Shown here: positions 1-5,910 of the stretch, in pieces
How the letters are laid out: each line of letters begins with the position of its first letter
Position numbering within the stretch: the stretch's first letter is position 1
Source of the DNA: Methanofastidiosum sp.
Lineage (GTDB): Archaea; Methanobacteriota_B; Thermococci; Methanofastidiosales; Methanofastidiosaceae
Length of the DNA stretch: 6,214 nt
NCBI GenBank assembly: GCA_013329085.1
Contig: DUKX01000155.1
Location: 1-6,214, forward strand
Direction: 5' to 3'
Translations under genes and position numbers: made by a program
The notes under the pieces: model-generated
What the model was told of the DNA's origin: nothing
What the model saw: the letters and a program-made list of their open reading frames with translations, nothing else
Database searches by the model: none

Positions 1-38
1 GGACCGAAGTTAATCAAAATTCTCTAAATCAATAATAA

Positions 39-129
39 AGAACCGGTTTAAGGTAGATGATAATTTTTGTTAAATGAAGTTCCATGAAAATCGTTGACAT
101 CTTGAAATAATTTTATTGTGGCCGGTTCT
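39..129. repeat. 8-bp inverted repeat, AGAACCGG / CCGGTTCT
   Basis: AGAACCGG at 39-46 is matched exactly by its reverse complement at 122-129, 75 bases away. The left arm also overlaps the self-complementary AACCGGTT at 41-48. Both arms are GC-rich islands in very AT-rich DNA. They could close the stem of a structured RNA or act as paired protein sites, but an 8-bp match over this distance can also arise by chance. No function is claimed. Confidence 0.35.
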
Positions 130-190
130 ACAACTGTCACTCTTCCTTAATTTCGAATATCTTAATCAGGATTAGGGTAAAAATTTACTA

Positions 191-207
191 TTTTTTTCTT
201 TTTTTTT
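191..207 (+). terminator. Poly-T tract, possible archaeal terminator
   Basis: Seven T, one C and nine T run together on the plus strand. Archaeal RNA polymerase can terminate at T-rich tracts without a strong hairpin, so this may end a plus-strand transcript entering from beyond the left edge. No stable hairpin is obvious just before it. It could instead simply be AT-rich spacer DNA. Confidence 0.4.
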
Positions 208-263
208 ATAGTCAACTTAAAGTATACTATTTCATTGTAATAAAACATTATTTATCTAAAACC

Positions 264-273
264 TTATATATAA
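264..273 (+). promoter_or_regulatory. TATA-box-like element for the membrane wHTH gene
   Basis: TTATATATAA closely matches the archaeal TATA box, with the A-rich TAAAACC just before it as a possible BRE. Initiation about 25 bases downstream would fall near 293-298, giving a leader of about 60 bases to the ATG at 358, or a nearly leaderless message if the TTG at 298 is the start. Weaker TATA-like stretches near 291-298 and 312-320 are alternatives. Confidence 0.45.
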
Positions 274-357
274 TTCCTGCTCAAAAAATCTTATATTTTG
301 ATTAATCCTAAAAATTATATAAGGATTCAAGGTATCTTTTTAGCATTGGGTAGTATT

Positions 358-1281
358 ATGGCAAAAGAATTGAAAAAATCCTTTAAATGTTTATTAATAG
401 CTCTAATATTCCTTTTTTTGATATTGCCTTTATCTTCTTCACCCATACTTGCTGATAATCAATTTGAAATTACATACCTCAAGATAGACGTTGAGATAAT
501 GGAAGATCATTCATTGAAAGAATCGATTGACATTATTCTATACCCAAAAGACGAAATTGATTTTAATCTATACCTACCAAATGGCTACAAAAATCTGAAA
601 ATTATCTACAATGATGAAAAACTCAATCCACCTGTAAATCAGGCAATAAGATTGGCTTCAAATGAATTGAACAGCATAAAGATTAGCTATACCATTTCAG
701 ATGCCGTGGAAGTAAAGAAAAAAGATTTTGTGTATATGAAGGAGCTAGTTTATCCAAATGTCAAAAATCTTATTTTTAGGATAAAACTTCCGCCTGCTTA
801 CGGCATTAATAATGAAGATATATCTGCAATTATCCCAGAACCCACGTATCTGCAAAGTGATGGAAAAAGGATTATTGTTCTTTGGGAAATGAAATCTCCT
901 TCAACTCCGATGATGTTTAAAATTAAGTACAATTCACTTGTATCAAATAATGGGTTTGGTACAACTATTTTAGTTCCATTGGCAATTGTTCTAATACTAT
1001 TAATTTTTGTGGGGATGCTTATATTTTATAGGTCTTCAAAAAATAGAGATGTAGAAGTCAAGATTCCACCTTCCCTTCTTTCAGAGGATGAAATGACTAT
1101 ATGTGAAATAATAAAAAACGAAGGTGGGAAGATAAAGCAGAAGAGATTATCGAGTATAACGGGATTTTCAAAAGCTAAGATAACCAAAATTCTCACAAAT
1201 CTTGAAAAGAAGGAGCTAATTGGAAGAGAACCGATTGGTAGGACGTTTGTCATTACTTTAAAAAAGAAAATTGACCATTAG
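358..1281 (+). CDS. Membrane-anchored winged helix-turn-helix protein, function unknown
   Basis: This 307-residue protein looks like a one-component membrane regulator. Residues 1-10 are basic and 11-32 are hydrophobic, ending in a signal-peptidase-like SSSPILA; residues 33-200 form a beta-rich, charged extracytoplasmic domain that I do not recognise. Residues 202-224 are a strong transmembrane helix, followed by basic residues (RSSKNR), so the C-terminus should be cytoplasmic. Residues 240-301 resemble a MarR-like winged helix: LSEDEMTICEIIKNEGG, then a recognition-helix-like TGFSKAKITKILTNLEKK and a wing around IGREPIGRTFVITL. Such signal peptide-TM-wHTH proteins occur in many archaea, mostly uncharacterised. 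The ATG at 358 is chosen because it puts a basic n-region directly before the hydrophobic core. An in-frame TTG at 298 would add 20 residues. The Shine-Dalgarno signal is weak (TTGGG at 346-350). The ligand and target genes are unknown. SRP54 follows 41 bases later on the same strand. Confidence 0.8.
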   Translation: MAKELKKSFKCLLIALIFLFLILPLSSSPILADNQFEITYLKIDVEIMEDHSLKESIDIILYPKDEIDFNLYLPNGYKNLKIIYNDEKLNPPVNQAIRLASNELNSIKISYTISDAVEVKKKDFVYMKELVYPNVKNLIFRIKLPPAYGINNEDISAIIPEPTYLQSDGKRIIVLWEMKSPSTPMMFKIKYNSLVSNNGFGTTILVPLAIVLILLIFVGMLIFYRSSKNRDVEVKIPPSLLSEDEMTICEIIKNEGGKIKQKRLSSITGFSKAKITKILTNLEKKELIGREPIGRTFVITLKKKIDH

Positions 1282-1291
1282 TTTTTTATAA
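1282..1291 (+). promoter_or_regulatory. TATA-box-like element before SRP54
   Basis: TTTTTTATAA lies directly after the stop codon of the upstream gene. As a TATA box it would place initiation near 1310-1315, giving a very short leader for SRP54. The six T residues could also help terminate the upstream transcript. Whether SRP54 has its own promoter or is co-transcribed with the wHTH gene is not settled. Confidence 0.35.
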
Positions 1292-1312
1292 GAAAAAATA
1301 ATGTCTAAAGTT

Positions 1313-1317
1313 AGGTG
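1313..1317 (+). promoter_or_regulatory. Ribosome binding site of SRP54
   Basis: AGGTG, part of the archaeal GGAGGTGA consensus, ends five bases before the ATG at 1323. This supports that start codon, and the protein then begins at the normal position of the SRP54 N domain. Confidence 0.65.
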
Positions 1318-1322
1318 TTTGT

Positions 1323-2678
1323 ATGGTCTTAGATTCCCTTTCAGGCGCATTAAGCGGTGCATTGAGAAAATTGACAAAGGCAGGGGTAGTTGATGAATCC
1401 CTTATAAAAGAGCTTGTTAAGGACATTCAAAAGGCACTCTTACTTTCTGATGTTAACGTTAAACTAGTCTTTGAATTATCGAAGAATATCGAATCAAGGG
1501 CAATGGAAGAAAAACTACCAAAGAGTGTGTCGAGAAAGGAGCACATAATAAAGATAGTATATGAAGAGCTTTCAAGATTTATGGGCTCTGATACCAAAAA
1601 GGAGCATCTCCCTGATAAAAAAGGCAAAGTAGTTCTGATGATAGGTATCCAGGGGAGCGGAAAGACTACAACTACCGGAAAACTTGCTAGATTCTACCAA
1701 AAACGAGGATTTAGGGTAGGTGTTGTCGGGGCAGACACTTGGAGGCCCGGAGCATTTGAGCAGTTAAAACAGTTCTGTGCTGAGAATAACATACCTGTAT
1801 TTGGTGATCCAAAGGAAAAGGACAGTATCAAACTAGCAAGGGAAGGAGTAAAATTCTTTAAAGAAAAAACCTCAGATATAATTATTGTTGATACGGCTGG
1901 AAGGCATAGAGAAGAAAAAGGGCTAATAGATGAGATGACTGAAATCTCCAATACAATAAATCCTGACGAAGTAACACTTGTTATTGATGGTACAATTGGC
2001 CAACAAGCTTTTGTCCAAGCTGAAGGGTTTGCAAATGCAACTGCAGTAGGATCTATAATAGTAACAAAACTAGATGGTTCGGCAAAAGGAGGGGGAGCTC
2101 TATCTGCAGCAGCAGCTACAGGTGCACCTATTAAATTTATAGGAACAGGGGAAAGAATTGATTCTATCGAACCATTTGATCCAAAGAGATTCGTTTCACG
2201 TTTATTGGGTCTTGGAGATCTTGAAACTCTTTTAGAGAAAGTTAAAGAAGCTTCTGAAGCAGAAGATTACTCAAAGCTTGACAAGGATAAAATACTTGCG
2301 GGAAAGTTTGATCTCTTTGATATGTATAGCCAGCTTGAAATGGTAAGCAAAATGGGTCCATTGAAGCAGGTACTTTCTATGATACCTGGAATGGGGGCAA
2401 ATCTTCCAACTGACATGGTCGAAGTTGGAGAAGAGAAACTTACAAAGTTTAGAATAATAATGGATTCAATGACTATGCAGGAAAAGAAAAATCCCAAGAT
2501 AATTAATCATGAGCGCATAAGAAGAATTTCAAGAGGATCTGGTGCAAATCAGGGCGAGGTAAAAGAGCTATTAAATCAGTATGCAATGATTAAGAAGTTC
2601 TTGAAAGGTATGAACAAAAGACAACTCAGAGGCATGAAGGGAAAAATGCCTATGATGCCACCTGGATTTGAAATGTGA
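1323..2678 (+). CDS. srp54: Signal recognition particle protein SRP54
   Basis: SRP54 is the GTPase of the signal recognition particle. It binds 7S RNA together with SRP19, captures signal sequences and transmembrane helices as they leave the ribosome, and docks on the receptor FtsY at the membrane. The 451 residues match the usual archaeal length. Residues 1-90 form the helical N domain. The G domain follows, with P-loop GIQGSGKTT (108-116), the SRP-type DTWRPGAFEQL (138-148), DTAGR (190-194), TKLDG (248-252) and the GSAKGGGALS segment after it. The methionine-rich M domain (about 328-451) carries the RNA-binding SRGSGA (403-408) in its RIRRISRGSGA helix-turn-helix. The tail (GMKGKMPMMPPGFEM) is typical of the family. 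No key motif is missing. The neighbouring membrane protein would be a plausible SRP client, but the adjacency may be chance. The stop codon lies one base from the end of the convergent cfbB. Confidence 0.97.
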   Translation: MVLDSLSGALSGALRKLTKAGVVDESLIKELVKDIQKALLLSDVNVKLVFELSKNIESRAMEEKLPKSVSRKEHIIKIVYEELSRFMGSDTKKEHLPDKKGKVVLMIGIQGSGKTTTTGKLARFYQKRGFRVGVVGADTWRPGAFEQLKQFCAENNIPVFGDPKEKDSIKLAREGVKFFKEKTSDIIIVDTAGRHREEKGLIDEMTEISNTINPDEVTLVIDGTIGQQAFVQAEGFANATAVGSIIVTKLDGSAKGGGALSAAAATGAPIKFIGTGERIDSIEPFDPKRFVSRLLGLGDLETLLEKVKEASEAEDYSKLDKDKILAGKFDLFDMYSQLEMVSKMGPLKQVLSMIPGMGANLPTDMVEVGEEKLTKFRIIMDSMTMQEKKNPKIINHERIRRISRGSGANQGEVKELLNQYAMIKKFLKGMNKRQLRGMKGKMPMMPPGFEM

Positions 2679-2690
2679 TTTATCGATAAA
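2679..2690. repeat. 12-bp perfect palindrome at the convergent gene junction
   Basis: TTTATCGATAAA is its own reverse complement. It covers the single base between SRP54 and cfbB and the last codons of cfbB, including its TAA stop. As RNA it can form at most a four-pair stem with a four-base loop, so it is a weak hairpin. A palindrome of this length is expected about once in a window of this size, so only its position makes it notable. Confidence 0.4.
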
Positions 2691-4041
2691 CGCTTTCTAA
2701 AAATGAAGAGGCCCATGAGGGGGCACCCCCAACATGAACATGCAAATAGGAACCAATACATTTATTTTTTATTAATCCGTCCATACCATTATTAATTCCT
2801 TTACCTCTTAGAATCTTGTAGACAAAGTCCTGTTTATGTGGTAATGGCTCCATTCTGGAATAATGGAATTCGTGGCCCTTTACAATATCCTTTAAGAAGA
2901 AATGCTTTTCAGTAGGTTGTGCAATAACATAACTTAAACCCTGTTTACTTTTTTTCATCAATGTTCCTTCGTCAAATATTCCTGCCATGGGATATCTTTT
3001 ATTCTCCACTTCTATGCATTTGGACAGTATCATTAGCCCGCCACATTCGCCGTATATCGGTTTAGATTCTTCAAAAGCTGATTTCAAGCCTTTTAAAAAA
3101 TCTTGATTTCTTGATATACTTTCAGGATATATCTCTGGATATCCTCCACCAATATAATAACAATCAGCTTCAGGTAAATTCTCTGCCTCGGTAGGTCTAA
3201 AATACTTTATTTTAGCGCCATTTTCTTCTAGAGCCTCTATGTTTTCTCTGTAGTAAAAACTGAAAGCCTTGTCGAATGGTATGCCGACAGTTACTTTATT
3301 ATTCTTTAATTCTGGGTTAATCTTAAACAGAAATCCTTCTTTTTTCTCTAAGTCTTCTGCTTCATCTGCTATACCTTTTATTTTATCAATGTCAAGAGAA
3401 TTTTCAATCTCTTTTCCTAGATCTTCCATAACTTCTTCTCTATCGTCTCTTTCAATTAGGGGTACAAGTCCGAGATGCCGGGAGCTCAATGAGATTGCAC
3501 CCCTCTCAATGCCGCCTATAATCTCAACGTCTGTAAATGATTCTATCGCCTTTTTTAATTTTTGATAGTGGACATCATCCCTAACCTGGTTTAAGATAAC
3601 TCCCCTTATTTTGACATTTGGGTCTAGGGCTTGAAATCCTTTAATATATGCAGCTGCACTTTTTGTCAATGAACGGGTGTTCATCACCAGAATTACTGGA
3701 GAATCTAATATTTTTGAAACATGTGAAGTTGAACCTATTTCTTCAACGGGATCGATTCCCTCATAGAGGCCCCTTACGCCTTCTATAACTGCTATATCTT
3801 TTTTATTTGCACCTCTTGTAAAATTCTCGATTAGCGCATCTTTTTCCATAAAAAAAGTATCGAGATTTCTAGAGAAGTTCCCTGTAGCAAATCTATGGTA
3901 TATCGGATCAATAAAATCTGGCCCTACTTTGAAAGGGGCAACCTTTTTTTTCTTGGATAGTGCTTTCATTATCCCGCAAGAAATTGAAGTCTTGCCAACA
4001 CCAGAGGCAGTTCCAGAAATTACGACTCTAGGTATTTTCAA
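2680..4041 (-). CDS. cfbB: Ni-sirohydrochlorin a,c-diamide synthase
   Basis: CfbB uses ATP and glutamine to amidate the a and c acetate side chains of Ni-sirohydrochlorin, the second step of F430 synthesis, in the cytoplasm. The 453 residues have the CobB/CbiA architecture. An N-terminal dethiobiotin-synthetase-like ATP domain carries P-loop GTASGVGKTS (10-19), the substrate-binding VGPDFIDPIYH (39-49) and SRNLDTFFM (57-65), and EGVRGLYEG (87-95). A C-terminal class I glutamine amidotransferase domain (about 250-453) has the nucleophile Cys333 in YGECGGLMILS, GHEFHYS (389-395), and SYLHVH (431-436) with the likely catalytic His434. The sequence also resembles cobyrinate a,c-diamide synthase; the cfbC and cfbD neighbours decide for F430. 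The start is TTG, overlapping the cfbC stop as TTGA by 4 bp. It is fixed by the P-loop lying only ten residues in. A run of six G (4047-4052, minus strand) lies five bases upstream as a possible ribosome binding site. Confidence 0.93.
   Translation of the reverse strand: MKIPRVVISGTASGVGKTSISCGIMKALSKKKKVAPFKVGPDFIDPIYHRFATGNFSRNLDTFFMEKDALIENFTRGANKKDIAVIEGVRGLYEGIDPVEEIGSTSHVSKILDSPVILVMNTRSLTKSAAAYIKGFQALDPNVKIRGVILNQVRDDVHYQKLKKAIESFTDVEIIGGIERGAISLSSRHLGLVPLIERDDREEVMEDLGKEIENSLDIDKIKGIADEAEDLEKKEGFLFKINPELKNNKVTVGIPFDKAFSFYYRENIEALEENGAKIKYFRPTEAENLPEADCYYIGGGYPEIYPESISRNQDFLKGLKSAFEESKPIYGECGGLMILSKCIEVENKRYPMAGIFDEGTLMKKSKQGLSYVIAQPTEKHFFLKDIVKGHEFHYSRMEPLPHKQDFVYKILRGKGINNGMDGLIKNKCIGSYLHVHVGGAPSWASSFLESVYR
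2761..2770 (+). terminator. T-rich tract, possible SRP54 terminator inside cfbB
   Basis: TTTATTTTTT occurs on the plus strand about 80 bases past the SRP54 stop codon. No intergenic space exists after SRP54, so its transcript must end inside the antisense strand of cfbB. This is the first clear T tract where that could happen. It is also simply part of the cfbB coding sequence, so the call is tentative. Confidence 0.25.
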
Positions 4042-4829
4042 TAGAGCCCCCCAATTATTGATCTTATCTTCTCATCTGTTGTGGGATTTGGAACTTTAGC
4101 TTCTTTATTTTTAATTATTTTATTTCCAATATCTTTGAATTTTAGATTTAGAGGATCATCGGGATATTTCTCAAGTACAGTTTTCCCCTCAATTTCACTT
4201 TCATATATTTTGGGATTTCTTTCAACTGCATTAATTAACTGTGATCCTATCTCTTCAGAATATGATTTAATCTTTTCTTCTTCGTTTGGTATGCCCCTCA
4301 TATTCCCTATAATCCCGCCCATCTTCACTTTGAGATTAAATAGGCCCTTTGCAATATTGTTTGCAGCATAGACTGAAAGGTATTCCCCGCTTGTAACTAT
4401 GTAAATTTCATCTGCATATCCTTCTCTAGCAGGACCAGCAAATCCGCCACAAACAACATCCCCTGGGACATCATATATTATTATGTCAAACCCTTTTTCG
4501 AGGTAATAATCTTTGTGCAGTGTTTTCAATGCAACAAGAATTCCTCTGCCTGCACACCCTACTCCAGCAGCTGGTCCGCCCACTTCAACACCTTTTACAC
4601 CATTATATCCTTCAAAAATTAATTTATCTGGATCTGTAATGTCTTTCTTGTACAAATCTAAGACTGTATCTATTCGTCTACCGCCAAAGAGATTAATGGT
4701 ACTATCACTCTTTGGATCACAACCAATAAGTAAGACTTCAAAGCCTTCAGAAGCCAAATTCACTGAAAGGTTTGACGATATTGAGGATTTTCCTATTCCC
4801 CCTTTCCCGTATATTGCAATTTGTTTCAT
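4038..4829 (-). CDS. cfbC: NifH-like reductase component of Ni-sirohydrochlorin a,c-diamide reductive cyclase
   Basis: CfbC is the ATP-dependent iron-sulfur electron donor to CfbD. Together they carry out the multi-electron reduction of Ni-sirohydrochlorin a,c-diamide and the gamma-lactam closure, giving seco-F430. The 263 residues match a NifH/BchL/ChlL-type protein. Visible are the P-loop GKGGIGKSS (8-16), the switch I region GCDPKSDST (36-44), the cluster ligand Cys92 in GVGCAGRG, and DVPGDVVCGGFA (120-131) with the second ligand Cys127. Each homodimer should hold one [4Fe-4S] cluster between subunits through these two cysteines per chain. No nifK, nifE or nifN lies nearby and the partner is a short NifD-like CfbD, so this is not a nitrogenase iron protein. 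The ATG overlaps the cfbD stop by 4 bp (ATGA), with a weak AGGG (4835-4838) five bases before it. The gene in turn overlaps cfbB by 4 bp. Confidence 0.95.
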   Translation of the reverse strand: MKQIAIYGKGGIGKSSISSNLSVNLASEGFEVLLIGCDPKSDSTINLFGGRRIDTVLDLYKKDITDPDKLIFEGYNGVKGVEVGGPAAGVGCAGRGILVALKTLHKDYYLEKGFDIIIYDVPGDVVCGGFAGPAREGYADEIYIVTSGEYLSVYAANNIAKGLFNLKVKMGGIIGNMRGIPNEEEKIKSYSEEIGSQLINAVERNPKIYESEIEGKTVLEKYPDDPLNLKFKDIGNKIIKNKEAKVPNPTTDEKIRSIIGGLY

Positions 4830-5902
4830 TGAATCCCTGCAGCATTTCTTATTGCTTCACCAAGTTCACTAAGAACAATTTCTCTCGTACCCATCACAGT
4901 TGAGTGCGAAGCTATTTCAACTGTTACGTATTTGTATCCTCTATCTTCAAGAGGATGTACTTCTCTCGGACCATTTGTAACTGCTATAGATTCTTTATTT
5001 ATGATGGGCAATGCTTGAGGTATCCCAACTGCAACAAGAAGATCAAAATCTTTGTCTTTGAGGTACTCTATTGCGTTTTTGCCCGCTATTGGATACTCGT
5101 CCATTCCTCCAGAAAGATAGTCAATTGAAATACAATTTGACTGAAAATTATTTTTTATATCTTCTGCGTATCTCTTGATTCTTAAAAGACCCACATCTGT
5201 AGAAAGATTACCAACGTTTATCACAGATCCTCCAAGTTTTTTTGAAGCTAAATTTATTGCTAGAGGTATATCTGCAAAAAGGTATGCAGTTTCCTTTTTA
5301 GCATTTAGAATCACGGCTATTTTTTTGTTCTCCTTTAGTAGATTGACTATATGATCTGCAACTATCTTAAGTTCAGTTCCTCTTGAAGGTCTAGTGTATT
5401 TTGATTTTGCCATACCGTTATTTGACTCAACTTCAGTTGCCAAAAGGAGCATCTTTTCTTGTCTTTTAAACTCATTTTCATCAATAAGGCCAAACTCCAT
5501 TGCGGCCTTCAAGGTTTCTATAGCCCCTCTTGTATTAGCCCCCATGCAACCATGGATTTCTACAAAGAAGGCTTTGTCCTTTAAACCGGAATCGATTATA
5601 GCTTTTTTCACGTTTTCACCAATTATCATGCTAACACATGACCCAACAACACCTATTGTTTTTGGTGAAAAAAGCTCGTCAACTTCATGCAATACTTCAA
5701 TTAGTTTATCACTAGCACCAAAAATTAAATCTTCTTCTGACATCGAAGTAGTGACTACTTTCATTCCATCTTCTTCTAGTAATCTAGCTGCCCGGAACCC
5801 ACATCCAGAGGGGCCATGCAATACTGCAACATCTACATCAAGATCTCTCAATGTGTATAAGGCCGCAACTATGGGATTTGGTCTTGGAGTTAAAATATTC
5901 AT
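4826..5902 (-). CDS. cfbD: NifD-like catalytic component of Ni-sirohydrochlorin a,c-diamide reductive cyclase
   Basis: CfbD receives electrons from CfbC and reduces the Ni-tetrapyrrole on the way to seco-F430. The 358 residues are shorter than nitrogenase NifD and agree with the compact CfbD family, which works as a homodimer. Cys34 (HGPSGCGFRAARL), Cys89 (VVGSCVSMIIG) and Cys119 (IHGCMGANTRG) sit where NifD-type proteins place the ligands of the bridging iron-sulfur cluster. Cys257 is the only other cysteine. The N-terminal NPIVAALYTLRDLDVDVAVL and the central Rossmann-like repeats are typical of the nitrogenase component 1 superfamily. No FeMo-cofactor ligand pattern is seen. The ATG lies four bases after the stop of the upstream gene. 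The stop codon itself is embedded in the possible ribosome binding site GTGAT (5906-5910, minus strand), so translation is probably coupled. The next gene, cfbC, overlaps it by 4 bp. Confidence 0.94.
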   Translation of the reverse strand: MNILTPRPNPIVAALYTLRDLDVDVAVLHGPSGCGFRAARLLEEDGMKVVTTSMSEEDLIFGASDKLIEVLHEVDELFSPKTIGVVGSCVSMIIGENVKKAIIDSGLKDKAFFVEIHGCMGANTRGAIETLKAAMEFGLIDENEFKRQEKMLLLATEVESNNGMAKSKYTRPSRGTELKIVADHIVNLLKENKKIAVILNAKKETAYLFADIPLAINLASKKLGGSVINVGNLSTDVGLLRIKRYAEDIKNNFQSNCISIDYLSGGMDEYPIAGKNAIEYLKDKDFDLLVAVGIPQALPIINKESIAVTNGPREVHPLEDRGYKYVTVEIASHSTVMGTREIVLSELGEAIRNAAGIQ

Positions 5903-5905
5903 GTT

Positions 5906-5910
5906 ATCAC
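5906..5910 (-). promoter_or_regulatory. Ribosome binding site of cfbD, overlapping the upstream stop codon
   Basis: GTGAT, read on the minus strand and matching part of the archaeal GGTGATC consensus, lies three bases before the cfbD ATG and contains the TGA stop of the preceding gene. The layout fits termination-reinitiation coupling between the two genes. Confidence 0.45.

Larger units (their letters stand above)
1..357. other. Intergenic region upstream of the membrane wHTH gene
   Basis: No convincing coding region is visible here; all frames are broken by frequent stops. Frames 1 and 3 of the plus strand stay open from the left edge for only 8 and 10 codons, so the very end of an upstream gene could lie there but cannot be shown. 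The stretch holds an 8-bp inverted repeat (39-46 with 122-129), a long T tract (191-207), a small palindrome AGTATACT (221-228) and TATA-like elements before the next gene. I see no tRNA-like fold and no clear C/D-box sRNA: no CTGA D box follows the weak C-box-like sequence near 55-62. Confidence 0.6.

Noticed and set aside
94..99. Bacterial -35-like TTGACA
   Set aside because: There is no matching -10 element at the right distance, and the window is archaeal, where TATA/BRE promoters apply.
55..110. C/D-box sRNA
   Set aside because: A weak C-box-like AGATGATA is present, but no CTGA D box follows it, so the required box pair is missing.
221..228. Palindrome AGTATACT as an operator
   Set aside because: An 8-bp palindrome in AT-rich DNA is expected by chance, and no second copy supports a regulator site.
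3269..3565. Plus-strand open frame inside cfbB
   Set aside because: It is antisense to a conserved coding region with intact motifs, is rich in Ser, Phe and Ile as expected of a shadow frame, and has no recognisable domain.
2680..4041. Cobyrinate a,c-diamide synthase (cobalamin pathway, cbiA/cobB)
   Set aside because: The fold and motifs are shared, but the gene overlaps cfbC and follows cfbD, so the nickel substrate of F430 synthesis is the better assignment.
4513..4872. Plus-strand open frame of 119 codons across cfbC and the end of cfbD
   Set aside because: It lies opposite the CfbC P-loop and cluster motifs, has low-complexity Pro/Ser composition and has no supporting ribosome binding site.
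4038..5902. Nitrogenase genes nifH and nifD
   Set aside because: The proteins are nitrogenase-like, but the NifD-like one is short, no nifK is present and the neighbour is a CobB/CbiA-type amidotransferase, which identifies the F430 pathway.
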